The notes under the pieces: model-generated
The model's input: only the letters and a program-made list of their open reading frames with translations
Told to the model about the DNA's origin: nothing
The model's database searches: none
Program-made: the position numbers and the translations under genes
Shown here: positions 1 through 13,903 of the stretch, in pieces
Numbering within the stretch: the stretch's first letter is position 1
How the letters are laid out: each line of letters opens with the position of its first letter
From: Phallusia mammillata
Taxonomy: Eukaryota; Chordata; Ascidiacea; Phlebobranchia; Ascidiidae
Assembly: GCA_003260075.1 (NCBI GenBank)
Contig: QLIY01000145.1
Coordinates: forward strand, 62,001-126,000
Direction: 5' to 3'
DNA length: 64,000 nucleotides

Positions 1-3000
1 TTAAGTATCGTCAAAAACATGGTACAGCAACAACCTAGTGATTCTTACCACTGTTTTGGTTTACGTTTTTCTTGTTAAAAGTGGGTATGGGACAATTCTC
101 TATGTACTTTCTACTGCTAATAAATGCTTTAGCATAGTTGCTTAAATTGTCATAGCCTATTGATGTGACTAGAGTCCTGCTGCACACGGAAATTAATACC
201 CGTCCCATACAGACCGACGACTCGTTATTTAAATAATGCTGTTTCTTAAGAATGTTAACATATTATTTACTCCATAATAAAACACAACCTTTCTTTTGAA
301 AAAAAAAAACGTTTCACATTCTTTTAGCAAGCAGCTTAAATTTAAAAAAGAAAATCGGATTTCAGCGATTATCCCACAAACCGGCATATGTCTAAGACAT
401 AATCTTTTGATAACAAACGGTTTATGTGACGTCACAAACCTTTTCTCGAATGCGGCAATTGTTAATTATATTTGATGCCTGTTCGTTTTAGACATAAATA
501 GGTGGGAACTGAAAGTGGCAAGCCATTTGTTTGTAACTTTACGTAGCTTTTGATGTCTTTAGATTGTATGAAATTATGTTTTCAAGAAATAAATTATGAA
601 CAAATAATTTTAAAAATATCGCTTGCAATGTGCTGGCTTATAAATATTTTAAAATAGTTGGGGGGGGGGATAGCTTTTGATGTCTTTAGATTGTATGGAA
701 TTGTGTTTTCAAGAAATAAATTATTAGCAAATAATTTCAAAAATATCGCTTGCAATGTGCTGGCTTATAAATATTTTAAAATAGTTCCATATGTCCTATT
801 CGCAAATACTACAAACATCATAACTTGACACCAAATAAATCCAAAAAGTTGTTTTCAAGATCGGCGATTCATGATAATAACGAGTGCTGTTTATAGCGAA
901 ATCCCATATAGGGTAAGTTTTATTCATTTTGTGGCCACTTTGCCACCGTGCGTTCAACTGCCAATTACTTCGGTACAGTTTTAACCGTTTTTTTTCTATT
1001 TTTAATCGAAACCAACATCTCTTGCCCATAAAAAAACGTTTCCAGACAAGATCCATGTAAACTTTTTACCCCTTTTCTGTATGTTTTGCTGCAGTTTCTA
1101 ACTATCTTTTTTTAATGATAGCTTTTGTGTTAATTTTGATTTAACACAAACGACTGTTTTTCTGCGTTTTAAATATTTTTTCTAAACATTACCAAAAACG
1201 TACTTTCTGTATTTGAAACCCTGATTTGCATAAGCCCTGTCAACAAAAACATATTCGGCGGCTATACTCAATGGTAAAAGTATACGAACACCGCCAATAT
1301 GCCTTCACAGTGGATACAAACTAAGATTCTTTAACCCCCGAACTAGACAAAATTCAGAGACAACAAACGTGGGCTTCGCATACTTGGAAGAGTGATCCAG
1401 CACTTGGGAATGCCAATAACAAAAGACCTGCCAGTTGGTCACCCCAAAACGAGCCTGAGAGGCACCTGGCAAGTGCTTTGCAAGTCACTGACGCTAGAGT
1501 AGTAACTTGGGAAGGCCTCAAGTGGATCGATACATTGCCTACTTGAAGAGACTTTCTCTGGAAATCATCCCTGACCGTCCAGTCAACGCAAGGTGCAGTT
1601 AATAGATGACGGATGGCGTCTTAACTGTCTGAGTGGTAATTAAACTTACAAGTGTTTGTTAAAAGCACAATCAGAGACAGTGACCTCATTAATTTTTGTA
1701 ATTATAAAGCTTGCAACGGCACCAAAAAAACAATTCCAAGTTTCATGATGATGTGATTGTGAAATTGGTGATCGATTCTCGGTGTGTAACAAGCTGTTGC
1801 GAGCAACTTTTGTCCAATAAACCGAATTAAAACAGTTTGCGATGATAATACTACCATTTGTTCTGCTTTACTTTAAAACTATTCCTCAAAATATATTAGA
1901 TGTGTGCAACACAGAATTCGCAAATTATTGCCAATGTCCAATCACATTTGGGTTGTTTTTTGAGATATATTATTGCAATTCGTTGCCACGCCTTTGCACA
2001 ATTCAAATCGATAAACCAAAAGGAACAACACCAAACAAATAAACTCTTATTTTTATCTCCGCTAGGTGGCAACAAAGTTAAAAAAAATTCGTACTTTGTT
2101 TACTAGAGACCTCTAGCGGTAAACTCGATTTTGTGTGCGAATGTTTGTCACTGATCTCTATAAACATATAGCAGTGATGTTTTTGCAAGCTAATGTGTAA
2201 TATTTTCTATTTATGTTTTGTCGGATTTTCTTAATCGGTCCTTCTCAGTAATTTATGTACGTGAAATAATGTAGTCACTTAAACGATAAACTTTATCTTT
2301 AATGCCAAACGATTAAGTGTTTTTGAAAAGGTGCAAAATGTATCTTTTTTTCTACAACTCACGCAGTGCACGGTCTGGTTCTGTTTGCACAGTTGAAAGG
2401 ATATCGCTGACACCAAGCACAAATTCAGGAACCCCTGCAGTTGCGCAACAGACAAATCACAAAACAGCAGCCAACTTGTTGAAACTTGACTGAAAGGCTT
2501 CATTTTTTTTCTTTTCGCGTCTTCCCAGTGGGAAAGCGTTAGTTTCTGTAGCCTATTCTCTTTTTTCTCTTGCAAGTTTCTTTATTATTGTTTGTGTACT
2601 AACACGCAGATGTTATAAAACCTATGTTATAACTCCATTGAATTTAGTCTTGACAAGAATGTATACCAGTAGGCCAGCAATCAATTTGAATAATTTTGAA
2701 TCATTTTCTAAATATGGCGGGCACCGATTATGTAACTCAAGGCTGTTAACTGGTTGGAAGCACGGTGTATTTTCCTTATTTAGTATTAAAATTGTTTTGT
2801 AGTGAAAAAGAAATGGACTGAAAACGATTTGTGCAGGTATATAAGTGTTAAAAGTGTAGTTGGTCCAGCTTTCAAAACATGGCATATTAGATTTCAAAGC
2901 TGCTTAGTAAAAAATGCGGCGTAAATATTGCGACATACTTGTTGATGATTGCCTTTTTTGCGAAGCAACCACTACGTATTGGCGTGTTTCGTCACCCGTA

Positions 3001-3054
3001 TCCTTTTTCTCGTTGTAAAATTATTTCTTTGTTTCCTTTTGATGAGAAAGTTCC
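1..3054. other. Intergenic region with no recognised gene
   Basis: I see no coding exon here with convincing splice sites or homology. All open frames are short and AT-driven. The stretch from about 1240 to 1620 has a more balanced base composition and could be a decayed transposon or gene fragment, but I could not assign it. A gap-flanking duplication lies at 544-786, and a CTCF-like site at about 2057-2070. Confidence 0.6.
544..786 (+). repeat. Allelic overlap across a 10-G gap
   Basis: Bases 544-659 are repeated, with a few mismatches, at 670-786. The two copies are separated by ten G (660-669). The right copy continues into unique sequence while the left copy stops at the G run, as expected for two unmerged overlapping contig ends. 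Confidence 0.85.
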
Positions 3055-3620
3055 TCCTCCAGAAAGCCGTGACGAAACTCAAAATGGCGGACAGTCATTG
3101 TTCTGCTTTTTCGGGACTCAGGCGCGTGGTAAAGCCAATTTTAACGCGTTTTTCTCGCTATTTTTATTGGTTTTAGGAAAGTCTTTGTGATCTGTCGACG
3201 TGTTTAAGAGAAAACTCAGCCCCCTGGGCATTTTACTATTCATGACAGATGGTAAACGTGGGTGTTTTTGCTTTTGGTACTTTTGAAAAAATGTCCCTTA
3301 ATTATGGATCTAGGTTTTTTGTTGTTGGCTTGGCTGAAGCAGGTAGCGTCAGTTAAAAGCACACAGCTAACATTTCACTGATTATTATCACGGAAGCTGT
3401 TGCTAGATTGTTTAAACATATGTTTTGCTTTTAAACATATGTGTTGTTAGCTTTAAGTTAACTGGTTTATTAGATAAAAAGACAGATTTCTTTATTGTGT
3501 TGGAGTTAAGCAGATGTACATGTAAAAAATAAAATAGGTTATTTGAAATTGTTTATACAACTACAATTCTTTGTGTGTAATTGTAATTTTTTCTAATCTT
3601 TTTTCTACAAATTGTTACAG
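3055..3620 (+). promoter_or_regulatory. Possible H3.3 promoter, 5' UTR exon and intron
   Basis: A YY1-like motif (AAAATGGCGG) lies at 3081-3090 in a locally GC-richer patch. A pyrimidine-rich acceptor ending in TTGTTACAG at 3620 precedes the H3.3 start by about 50 bases. H3.3 genes commonly have an intron in the 5' UTR, so an untranslated first exon near 3060-3130 spliced to 3621 is likely. The acceptor could instead receive a trans-spliced leader. This is inference. Confidence 0.4.
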
Positions 3621-3653
3621 ATATTTTTATTTACCAATTAAGCCTTACATTGA

Positions 3654-4082
<429 letters not shown>

Positions 4083-5171
4083 GCACAGAGGAAAATGACC
4101 GGGGAATGGACTTTTGTACATAATCTGGTTGACTTTTTTTACAGTGAATTGAAAACATAGCCCAGTAGATGAATGTACAGTGCTCACCAGAAACAATTTT
4201 TTTACATTGCTAGTCTCTGGCTATAAATTACCAACATATTGTATGTCCACCTTTGCAGTTTGCTGTGGCAATAAGTTAACTTTTACAAGGTTTCATCTGT
4301 GCTAATGTAATTCAAAATTTTGTCAGTAACTTTGGATCTTAAACATAAAAAAAATTTGTGGTAATTTTTGTAATATTATCATTTGTTTGGTTGATGTGTC
4401 TTTTAGGCCATGATGCTGTTGTGTTTTGACAAACCTGGATGATATGTATTTTACTTGTTTATTAACCTTTATTCTTTTAACACCTCAGGCTGTGTGTTAA
4501 ATATGTCGCTCGAAAAATATCTGTCTAAACGAGATGCTGAATTTAAAAAGTACAAAAACAAAAATGCTGTGGTACTTCTCTGATTTTATAAACTAACAGT
4601 AGTTTTCATTCTTAACTTTATGTGTGAACAGTTTATCTTGGCAAGTATTTTGTAAGGCATGCATGATTCCACTTTAAGTCAAGTAATTTTTTCTCAGTGA
4701 AAGTGTACATTTTGGATATTTTGTATCTTAAATTTGTTCATGCTAAACGAGTCGTGTTAATTTTTTTTCAGTAAAAGTGTAAATTTTGGATATTTCGCAT
4801 CTTAAATTTGTTCATGCTAAATGATTTGTGTTAACTTTTTCTCTTCAAACATTAAATTCTCTTGTTGGTAGAGTTGTGTTACTTGCTGTGTAGCGCAGTT
4901 CGCTAATTCCAAAATTTGTATTCATTCTGATTTTAATGTGGGTTTCATGTTTTGTCGTTGTACATACTTAGGTTTTTCATTAGACAATTTTGTTTAAAAT
5001 TTAAGCTGGCACGAAATGTGCAGTGACCCAACCAAAATGGATTGAGGAACTGCTAGAAAAAAAATAACAGTTTGCATTTGTGCACTTGGGATTTACCTTG
5101 AAGCTAATGGACTTAGGAGCAGAGGAAAAAAATAAACTTTCCCCACCAAGTCTGCTTAAATGGTTTTTGTA
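4083..5171 (+). other. H3.3 3' UTR and short spacer before RABEP1
   Basis: This AT-rich sequence has no coding exon. It holds the H3.3 3' UTR and, presumably, the RABEP1 promoter. A direct tandem duplication of about 75 bases lies at 4687-4835. A short frame at 4503-4583 was considered as a first exon and rejected. Confidence 0.6.
4687..4835 (+). repeat. Tandem duplication, unit about 75 bp
   Basis: Two adjacent copies (about 4687-4759 and 4762-4835) share the segments TTTTGGATATTT and CTTAAATTTGTTCATGCTAA with scattered differences. No G run separates them, so unlike the gap-flank repeats this looks like a genuine small tandem duplication downstream of H3.3. Confidence 0.75.
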
Positions 5172-8100
5172 ATGGATGCTCAACCAATGCCAACGCAAGG
5201 TGAGCATGTAATTTATAAATTGTAGTGTCACTTAATTTGTACCTTTGCTCCATTAGAACATGACGTAAATGGGTAGCACCAAAAAAATACAACAGAAAAC
5301 ACATTTTTAATGTAAAGTACTGGTTCTCATTTCATGAAAACGAAAAAAAATATATTGGTCTTATAAAAGTTTACTGACAGTTCGATGAACAGCAAAAGTG
5401 TCAATGAAAAATGTAAATTTCATCTGCACACAAATCTTGTTCAGATGAAATGATGCGACTGCGTAGTCAGCTTGCAGATACCGAGAGGCGCTTTGCTCTT
5501 CTTCAGCAGGAAAAAGTGCAAATGGAAAGTGATTTTGAATACAAAAGGTCCAAGATCAAAGAGCTCTATTATGCAAAAGAAAGTGAGATGGCAATTTGTA
5601 GCAAATAAATTCAACCCACATAGCAAATGAACATGATGAAATGTAGGACAAATTTTTCGGCAAATTTTTACAAACTGTTTAATAGTAAATGCTGGTTACT
5701 TTGGCAATGTTGGACCATACCAGTGAAAGTGTTCATTATATTTAATGCACCATCACTTCGAAACAGTTTCTTTCTTTTATAAGATATCAATTCACATTTG
5801 CATTTTTCTGGCTTAACATTTTAGTTTTACATCTGTATACCGCCACCAAAGCCCTTAACTGTTGCATCAATCACAAGGGTCCATGGTATCACAGCAAGAG
5901 GTACTTGAAAGATATAAAAAGGTTCAAGAGCACTGACATAGATGATTAACTAAAACATAGTTAATTATTTGTTTGCTGCCTCTACAAAATGGTTTACACC
6001 TTGTCTGTAAACTAAATTGTGTGTAGTGTGTCTGATCTATTTCGAGGTGCTATAGAGAGCTGTACTTCTTGAATTCAGTTTTATCTGTCTTGGCCCAGAA
6101 AGTAATAATATGGCTTTGGCCCAAACCAATTTGGTGCGGTTACATCACTGGTAATAAACAAGGAAACTTTACTATTAGACATGATCCGTGATCAAAATTC
6201 AAAGCTCTTAGAGGCCAGCAAACAAATAAGTCAACTGGAAAGCACTGTAACTTCCCTGCGAGAGGAAATTGAAAATGTGAAGATGATTGCATCAGTATCT
6301 GAAAATACAAAACAGGTATGATGAAAAGTGTTAGATTCTAAACGGTATGCAACTAGCATTTGTATTTCACACTATTGCCTTTTTGTATCACAATGTGGCA
6401 ACTGATGTGGCCTTCATACCACTGATGATGACATGAGCATTTGGCGAAACGTTTGAAATATAAAGCATGTCTTTTTATCTCTATTTGTGCCGTTATTTTC
6501 ACCATTAAACAATGTGTTAGGAGTTACATATGACATTATTTCATGTTTGTGGATGGAAGATGTTCATACTAAATATCAAGAATTCCTAACTTATTGATGT
6601 TATATTGTAATTGAGGCATTCAATTAAAGCACTGAGCCACAAAGGAAAAACAAATTCAATGATGTTTGGCAACTGAATATCGCAAAAAAATAAATTGCCA
6701 TTCATGACAAAAGTTAACCTTGTTAGGAAATCTCCATCAATATATGCTAACATATATTCAAGTTACAAAAAACATTTTTGGGCACTTGTACGATGTTGTG
6801 CAGGGAATCAGTTTCTATAGATACTCATAGAACACATTTTTATAATGCAACCCCCTGGAATATGCTGCTTACATAAGGCAGTTGGCATCATTGATTTTTA
6901 TTGTTTGTAAGAATATATTGAACAGCAAACTGTATGCTTGTGTACAAAGCTTAGGAGCTGACAATGGTTGGATTGGCTGGCATATGGCTGATTTGTTACA
7001 GCATAATGTTTTTATTTCTTGCTAATTCCAATTTCCTGTGATTGTTTTAGGAAGCTGTGGAGGACTTGAAGAAGCATCATCTCGAAGAAATTGAATCTCT
7101 GAAATGTGTTTTGCAAGGTTAGTATTGATGTTAGCAAAATAACATTGCCTTTGTTTATCAAGTTCAAATACATGACCTTCACTTAAAGTTTTATTGCATG
7201 GCTTTGTATGGGTGGTTTAGTGTTGACAAATCTAGGCCTTGAGCCTGTATGGTTTGGTATTTTCATGCAGGGGTGGGCAACCTTTGTTACTGTGAGGCCA
7301 AATACAGTAGCCAAAATTAGATCGGGGGCTGCACCTGTGTATAACACAAAAATTTCCCTCATGTTGTTTTGGTAATAATGATTTGTGCCGTACATTAACA
7401 ACGGTCTTTATTTGATTGAAAATAGTTAACTTTGTGGCTAAACAATAAGATTTGTGACGTTATAAATATTCGAGTAAAACTGGAAACAACAATTTAGGTG
7501 CCATTGACTTATACAATTTCCCTCTGCATGTACATAATTTCCCCACTACTGGGAAATTTCTTCTGGTAAAAAACCACTGCTTTAAGCAATATTTAACTTG
7601 CCCAGATACATTTGAGGACCAACGACGCGACCTCATCGAGCAATTCGGGCAGGAACGCCAACATTGGGAACAAGAAAAAGAGAAAATTTTGCATGAGAAC
7701 ACAAATTTTAAAGAACTACTTTCCAAGACAGAAGGGTCACTGCAAGAAAAGGAAAAGGCGCTGAGCAAGCAAGCGGATCAGGAGCTTGAAACAAGCATGA
7801 TGATGGTAGGGCAGAAGTTTAAAGGATGAAATTAGTTACTTTATTGACATTGACATTAGGTCAGCAACTGCTACTGTTTGGGCACATGGCATGCTATGCA
7901 AAATGTGTTAATCTTATTGGCCTTTCAAGAATCTAAATCTTCTTTAAACTGTCCTTTTTGCTAGGTATTTCCCTCGATTTTTCGTGTTCCTATTTCTTTA
8001 ACTGTTTTTTGTGTCTTGCTGGTAACCTACACATACTTTTCATGCTGTTAAACTTTTTTCACAAAATATGTCCTTTCTTGATAAACAAACCAATCAGAAT

Positions 8101-11100
8101 CTATCAATATGTTTCCCAAGGCCCAAAGCGAAGCGGAAAACCTAAAATCTGTCGTTTTACCTCTTGAACAAGAAATTGCCGACCTAAAAGAAAAATTACG
8201 AATAGCTGATGAAGATATCATTGAACTTCGGCGGACGCAAACAGTTAACCACAAGGTTTAAAAAGCACTTTTTTGTTTCACTTTTTGCATGGTTAATTTT
8301 GATCTTGAGTTTCTTCCTTTGTGGATGATGTAGTAGTGTGCATGATCTCATAAGTTTGTAGCATAATCTGTTGCTTGTGTGTGGGCTAGTTGTGAGCAAT
8401 TTCAGTATCATGGATTTATTTTCGTGAAACAGCAAGTAGGAGTTGGAACAGAGGACTGTGAAGTCGTCAGTGGATCTGATCTAAATACTGAAGTAAGTTG
8501 GTTGCTAATTGTCCACTGTACTTAAGTTGTAGTAAATATAAAAATGGGTTTACATGTGTAGTTGGTTCCAATTTGTTGCCTTATAATAAATTTGTCGCAC
8601 AAGATATGTCATTATCCTGATAAAGGCATTTTGTATGAGATGTCAAAATGTTCATTGTTTATAATATTACTGCTGGATGAGCAATAATCGGTTGTATAAA
8701 AAGAAGTTCTTAAAAGACAAAAATGAAATATTATAGATAGCAATAAATTGGTATTTCTGTGTAAAGCAGCAAAGTATTGAAAAATTGGTTACATTGACTT
8801 AAATATACTTTTAAGTAAGTACAAAACTGCCATTTTTTAAATATAAAACACAGTAATCTTGTAACTCAATAACCATAATGTTTTGACTGTTTTTTTTGGA
8901 GTAATGCAAATCAAGCCAAACAGACTGTTTAAATGTGTTTGAAATATTCTTTGGCAATGACTTTTACCTTGTTCTAGTAGTGGTTTAAGAATCAGTATAG
9001 AATAGTGGTAGTAAAATGAACGTATATTGTTGTTTTGTGGTCCTAAGTTGTTTCTTTCTGCCTTTTGGCTTAGATTGTTATTGCACACATGTTGTTTGCA
9101 AATATATTTTGGGAAGTACAAAATCACATAGCTAAACACAATTGCAACAGGATATTCTAACCACATTTTTAACTTCCTTTTCATGGTGTTTTTAGTTGGT
9201 GTTTTTTTTGTTTCGAATGGTATTTGTGATGTGACGTAACCCGGGTTACGTAATTTTTAGTAGAACGTAAATGTTGGCCTGTAAAAAAACATTACACATC
9301 ACTACCACAAGTGCTTTTTGTGGTTGTACAGACTAATTTACTTGTAAATGATATTATTTTATACAGTAATGATTCCCTATGTTTTGTGAACATAATACTT
9401 CATTTTTCTTTTATGAGCTGTAGAAGCCAAGTTAAATCTTAACTGTTTTGACTTAAACTTGAAAAGGTATTATTATCATGACCCACTGAAAACACCTTTA
9501 GGCCCGTCTGGTTTGAAATTACTACTGGTTAATAGGCAACTCACGACCAATCTTAAGTCTACAAACATAAAAATAATGTCAAAAATGAGAAACCAAACTC
9601 ATGCTTGTTTTCTGAATTTTTAATTGAAACCATGTTGAAAATGCAACAGTTCAGTGTAGTGTATTGTTCTATGGTGAAACTCTCACTGTTTTCTTGTTTT
9701 GACGTGTGGTAATGAATTTTGAAGAGAAATGATCAAACCTGTCACCTGAGAACGTCCTGTTATTGACAAGCTGTGTGTGACAAAATGCCATTAATTGATT
9801 GCAAGCGCTAAAAAATATTGATCACTGGTTGTGCATTAAAATCTTGGTTAAAATTTCAAAATTTAAGCTAGGAGTCCCCTTTTGAATTTATCGAAATCGT
9901 CAAAGCACATAAAATGCTTTACTCAACATATTAATGTTTACTCCCTAAAGCCAATTTGTAAACTTGTGTTTGCCTGAGCAAGAAACTTGAGCCGCATTTG
10001 TTCCAATCTATTGAATAAAACTAGGCAGCCCAAATGTGGTTTCATGTAAGCATAAAGTTTGAGGCGTTGCCTGCCCACTGATGATAATAATGAAACACAC
10101 CAACAAACTTAACTGTGTAAATGGCTCTGTTTAAGTCAGTGGAAATGATGGAATTACATACAAAACTATGTTAAAATTTAAACTTCTACTTTCACATTGT
10201 TGTAACCATCCGGTTTTTGACACTGCAAAGATGTCATTTGAAAACCTGTATAATGTTATTGTCCTTGCTTAGCTTACATTTAACTTTTTGGTACACACAG
10301 GTGAGGGAATTAAGTTATTCCCTGCAATCCGAAAAGTCGTCACGAACCGACCTTGAACTTTATGTTGAAGTGCTTAGTCGACAGAAGACAGTATTACAAC
10401 AAGAAAATGATATTCTGAAACGTGAAATGCATGAAGGTAAATACAAATATGGTTTCTTATATCTCATAAGATTTCAGTTCCTACATTTTGAATGCAATGG
10501 CTAAATTAACATAATTGCCTTATATTTATGTATTTCTTTTTATTTTTCAATGCAAATTGCAGGTTTTCAAAATTTAAATTTTGTTGTTATTTCATGGTGG
10601 ATTTGGTAATTGACTTTCAATAGCTTTCCAGTTTCAATGTGTTATAGTTAGTAAATAATGAGAATAATTTTAAAGTATAAGCATTTCACTTTGTTTAAAC
10701 TTGACATCAAACATACCTTACTCTTGTCATTAATTTTTTGTGTAACTTAGAGCTGCAACGGAAAATTTGCATTTTTTTAAGTGGAAAGTCTATGAAAAGT
10801 TTAACAAACAAACCTTGTTTTATAGGGCTCATTATTTAGCTTTTGTGCAGCTCCATAATTTGCAATTCTTTAGGAATAAATGTAGTAAAATGTTTAACAT
10901 TTGACCTTGTATTACAGTTTGTAGGTCACTGGAACAAGAGCAAAGCGATCACTTGATGTTGAAACAGACTTGGAATCGGGCCAACGAACACTTCATGCTG
11001 TCACAAGATCAACTTATGAATGAACTTAACGCTGCCAAAGCTTGTCTGGCTAAAAACCAACTTAACCAAATCAAAAGCACAAAAAGGGTATTTGTACATA

Positions 11101-11550
11101 TATAAAGCAGATTAATCATCATTCATCTGTCACAATAGTTCACAATAAGGATAAAAAATTACTTAGAAGCTGTTTAGAAGTTAAGTGAAATCAGCTAAGG
11201 AATCTGACATTTAAAATCGATTTAAATACTTTCAAAATTTACATTCTATCCCAGTATAAATCTTTATGCCTGTCCAAATACAACAAACTTTGGTTCGTTC
11301 TGACCCGTTTGGGCCTAAATTTCCTGATTATGCTAAGATCCAGGTTACCCAGGATTTTCTGTATTTACTTTCAAGCATTACAAATTTGTTTCATTATTTG
11401 CTGGAGCCACCTTTACAAAAAAAATCAGTTCAATACAGTGGTGGAATTCACATTTTTTGTCAGTCGGTTCTATCACAAAAGTCATATATTTCAGCCGGTT
11501 CTGGTACAAAAAGTCCATTGACAATAACCAGTAATGCTAACCGGTTCGCT

Positions 11551-11610
<60 letters not shown>

Positions 11611-13834
11611 CTTAAAATTTCGTGACACGGTTCTATAGAACCGACGCGAAACGGCCAGATTCCACCACTGGTTCAATAGTACAAATATTTTTTGGCATTT
11701 TTTTGCAAACTTAATAAAATTAGGATTACTAAATTATTTATCACGCCTTAACAGGTTTAAATTTATTTCAAACAATCACATTTAACTGTTACCATTCATC
11801 ACTAAAATGGTGGTTTTGATAACAACTGGAATGATACCTAAATATAAAACTTTTTTACATGTGTTATTTCTCAACAGGTGGCTTTACTTTTTGCATAACT
11901 TTTTTATTCAAACCTACCGACTTTTAGTATTTGGTGTGCACAGTTGTTTCGTTAGGTGCCTTGATGTGCATGAGTTTGAGTTTGAATGAAAAGTAGATTT
12001 AATTGTTTGCATAACTGTGATTTATTTTTGCATGTTTGTCATTTATTTGCATGTGTTTTTCATTTTATTCGTTATGTACACTTTGTTTCTGCCTAAAATA
12101 CCTATCTTGAAACTATACAAAGTTCAAGTTGAACAGATGAATCCTGTCATAGCAATTAGCAAAGGTTTTTGTGCAATTAAGCAGCCAATTTTCTTAAAAA
12201 GTGACGAACTACGTTTTTACGATCACTATGCCAGGGGGGGGGGTTAAAATACCTATCTTAAAACCATACAAAGTTTAAGTTGTAGAGATGAATCCTGTCA
12301 TAGCGATTTGCAAAGGTTTTTGTGCAATTAAGCAGACAATTTTCTTAAAAAGTGACGAACTACGTTTTTACGATCACTATGCCATGAACAATATGCAATT
12401 AACTGGATTTGTCTGTATTACAAAGTAAAATGCTCTAAAGAAATTGCACCAAACTTATCTATCTGTTGCCTATGGGCTTCAAGGCTTCTACATTTTGTAC
12501 AACTAATTTTTTTTACCATTCAAGCCTGTCTGTTAAAATGGTGACATGGTAACTAACCTAATGATACATCATATATGCAAGTTGTCTCATTTTGACCATG
12601 CTGATTCAAGCCCCATAAGCAAGAATTGAAAGAAGTTTTTTGTATTAAACTACAACTTGTTTGTAGTTACTTGACCAACTGATATGTATTTTTCGAATGT
12701 GCTCAAATTTGTTCAAGCATAATGTATAATAATATGTTTCAGGTTTTATCAGCCGACGGATTTGAAGTTGTTTCTTCTCTTCCTAAACAAGCTAAGGACG
12801 TCGTGGGTGCAACCTCTCAAATTAACGGGTAAATTATTAAACCAAATTTTCACGAACCCCAAGTTTAATATGATGAAAGTTTCTAGCAAGTGAAGAAACT
12901 CTTAAAAGTTAGGTGGGACTAAAACTAAAAAATCAATATTTTGTAATTGGAAACTGTCATAGATTTTACTGTTTTTGTGTAAATTCAGATAGTGCTTGTC
13001 CATTTTGCTTTTGTCCTTTTGGAACCTTAGTACAGTTAATCTACAAATCAAGATACATGTTAGTGAAATAAAATAGCTTAAATTGCCTGAAATCTGGTTT
13101 GGTTGCAAACAAGAATAAACAAGAAGGGTAGTATGATAAATACAGCCTGATTGCCTAGGAAAGTTTAAATTGAGGTATAAAATGTGTTTTGCATCCAACA
13201 TTTGCCCTGGTGGGGGGGGGGCTTGGTTGCAAACAAGAATAAACAAGAAGGGTGGTATGATAAATACTGCCTGATTGCCTAGGAAATTTTAAATTGAGGT
13301 ATAAAATGTGTTTTGCATCCAACATTTGCCCTGGTTAACAATGTTATATCCAGAATCATTCTTTTTTTGAGAACTGCATATCACACAAAATTATCCAATC
13401 TCATTTTCTTGTTCCTAGGTCGGCATTTCCCGACAGTAGGGGGGGGGGGGAATCATTCATTTTTTGAAAACTGCATATCACACAAATTTATCCAATCTCA
13501 TTTTCTTGTTCCTAGGTCGGCATTTCCCGACAGTAATTCCTTCGGTTCATTTCAAAACTACGAGAAAATGCAAGAACCAGTGTTAGCGGAACCAATTGCA
13601 TCCCCAGCCACCGAGCTTCAAGATACTATTTCAATTTCATCTGTTTCATCTGTGCCTGAAGCGGGAAGCTTGATGCCAAATGACGAATTAAGACCACCAA
13701 GAGGTAACTCTTTGCTCAATCAAGGTTTTTTACTTGATTTGGGTTGCGTAATTAGGCACATATTGTTTTTTTTTCGACTAAAAAGCGCTTCAACAAAATT
13801 TTCAGCTCTTCCGGCAGTTTTTTATTCTACTGTG

Positions 13835-13903
<69 letters not shown>

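Noticed and set aside
1240..1620. GC-richer stretch as a retrotransposon or gene fragment
   Set aside because: No frame stays open and no domain is recognisable, so I leave it unassigned.
3081..3176. Small frame beginning MADSHCSAFSGLRR as a gene
   Set aside because: More likely a YY1-type promoter motif or untranslated exon upstream of H3.3. No homology.
4503..4583. Short frame starting MSLEKYLSKRDAEFKK as RABEP1 first exon
   Set aside because: No donor leaves the phase needed by exon 2. The exon at 5172-5199 has a consensus donor and the correct phase.
7268..7345. hAT-like left end CAGGGGTGGGCAACC in RABEP1 intron 4
   Set aside because: Only one end is visible. Without a partner or target duplication it is not annotated as an element.
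11553..13902. Long G tracts as G-quadruplex or replication-pausing elements
   Set aside because: The fixed lengths, the duplicated flanks and the 35-for-35 replacement in GLOD4 point to gap placeholders.
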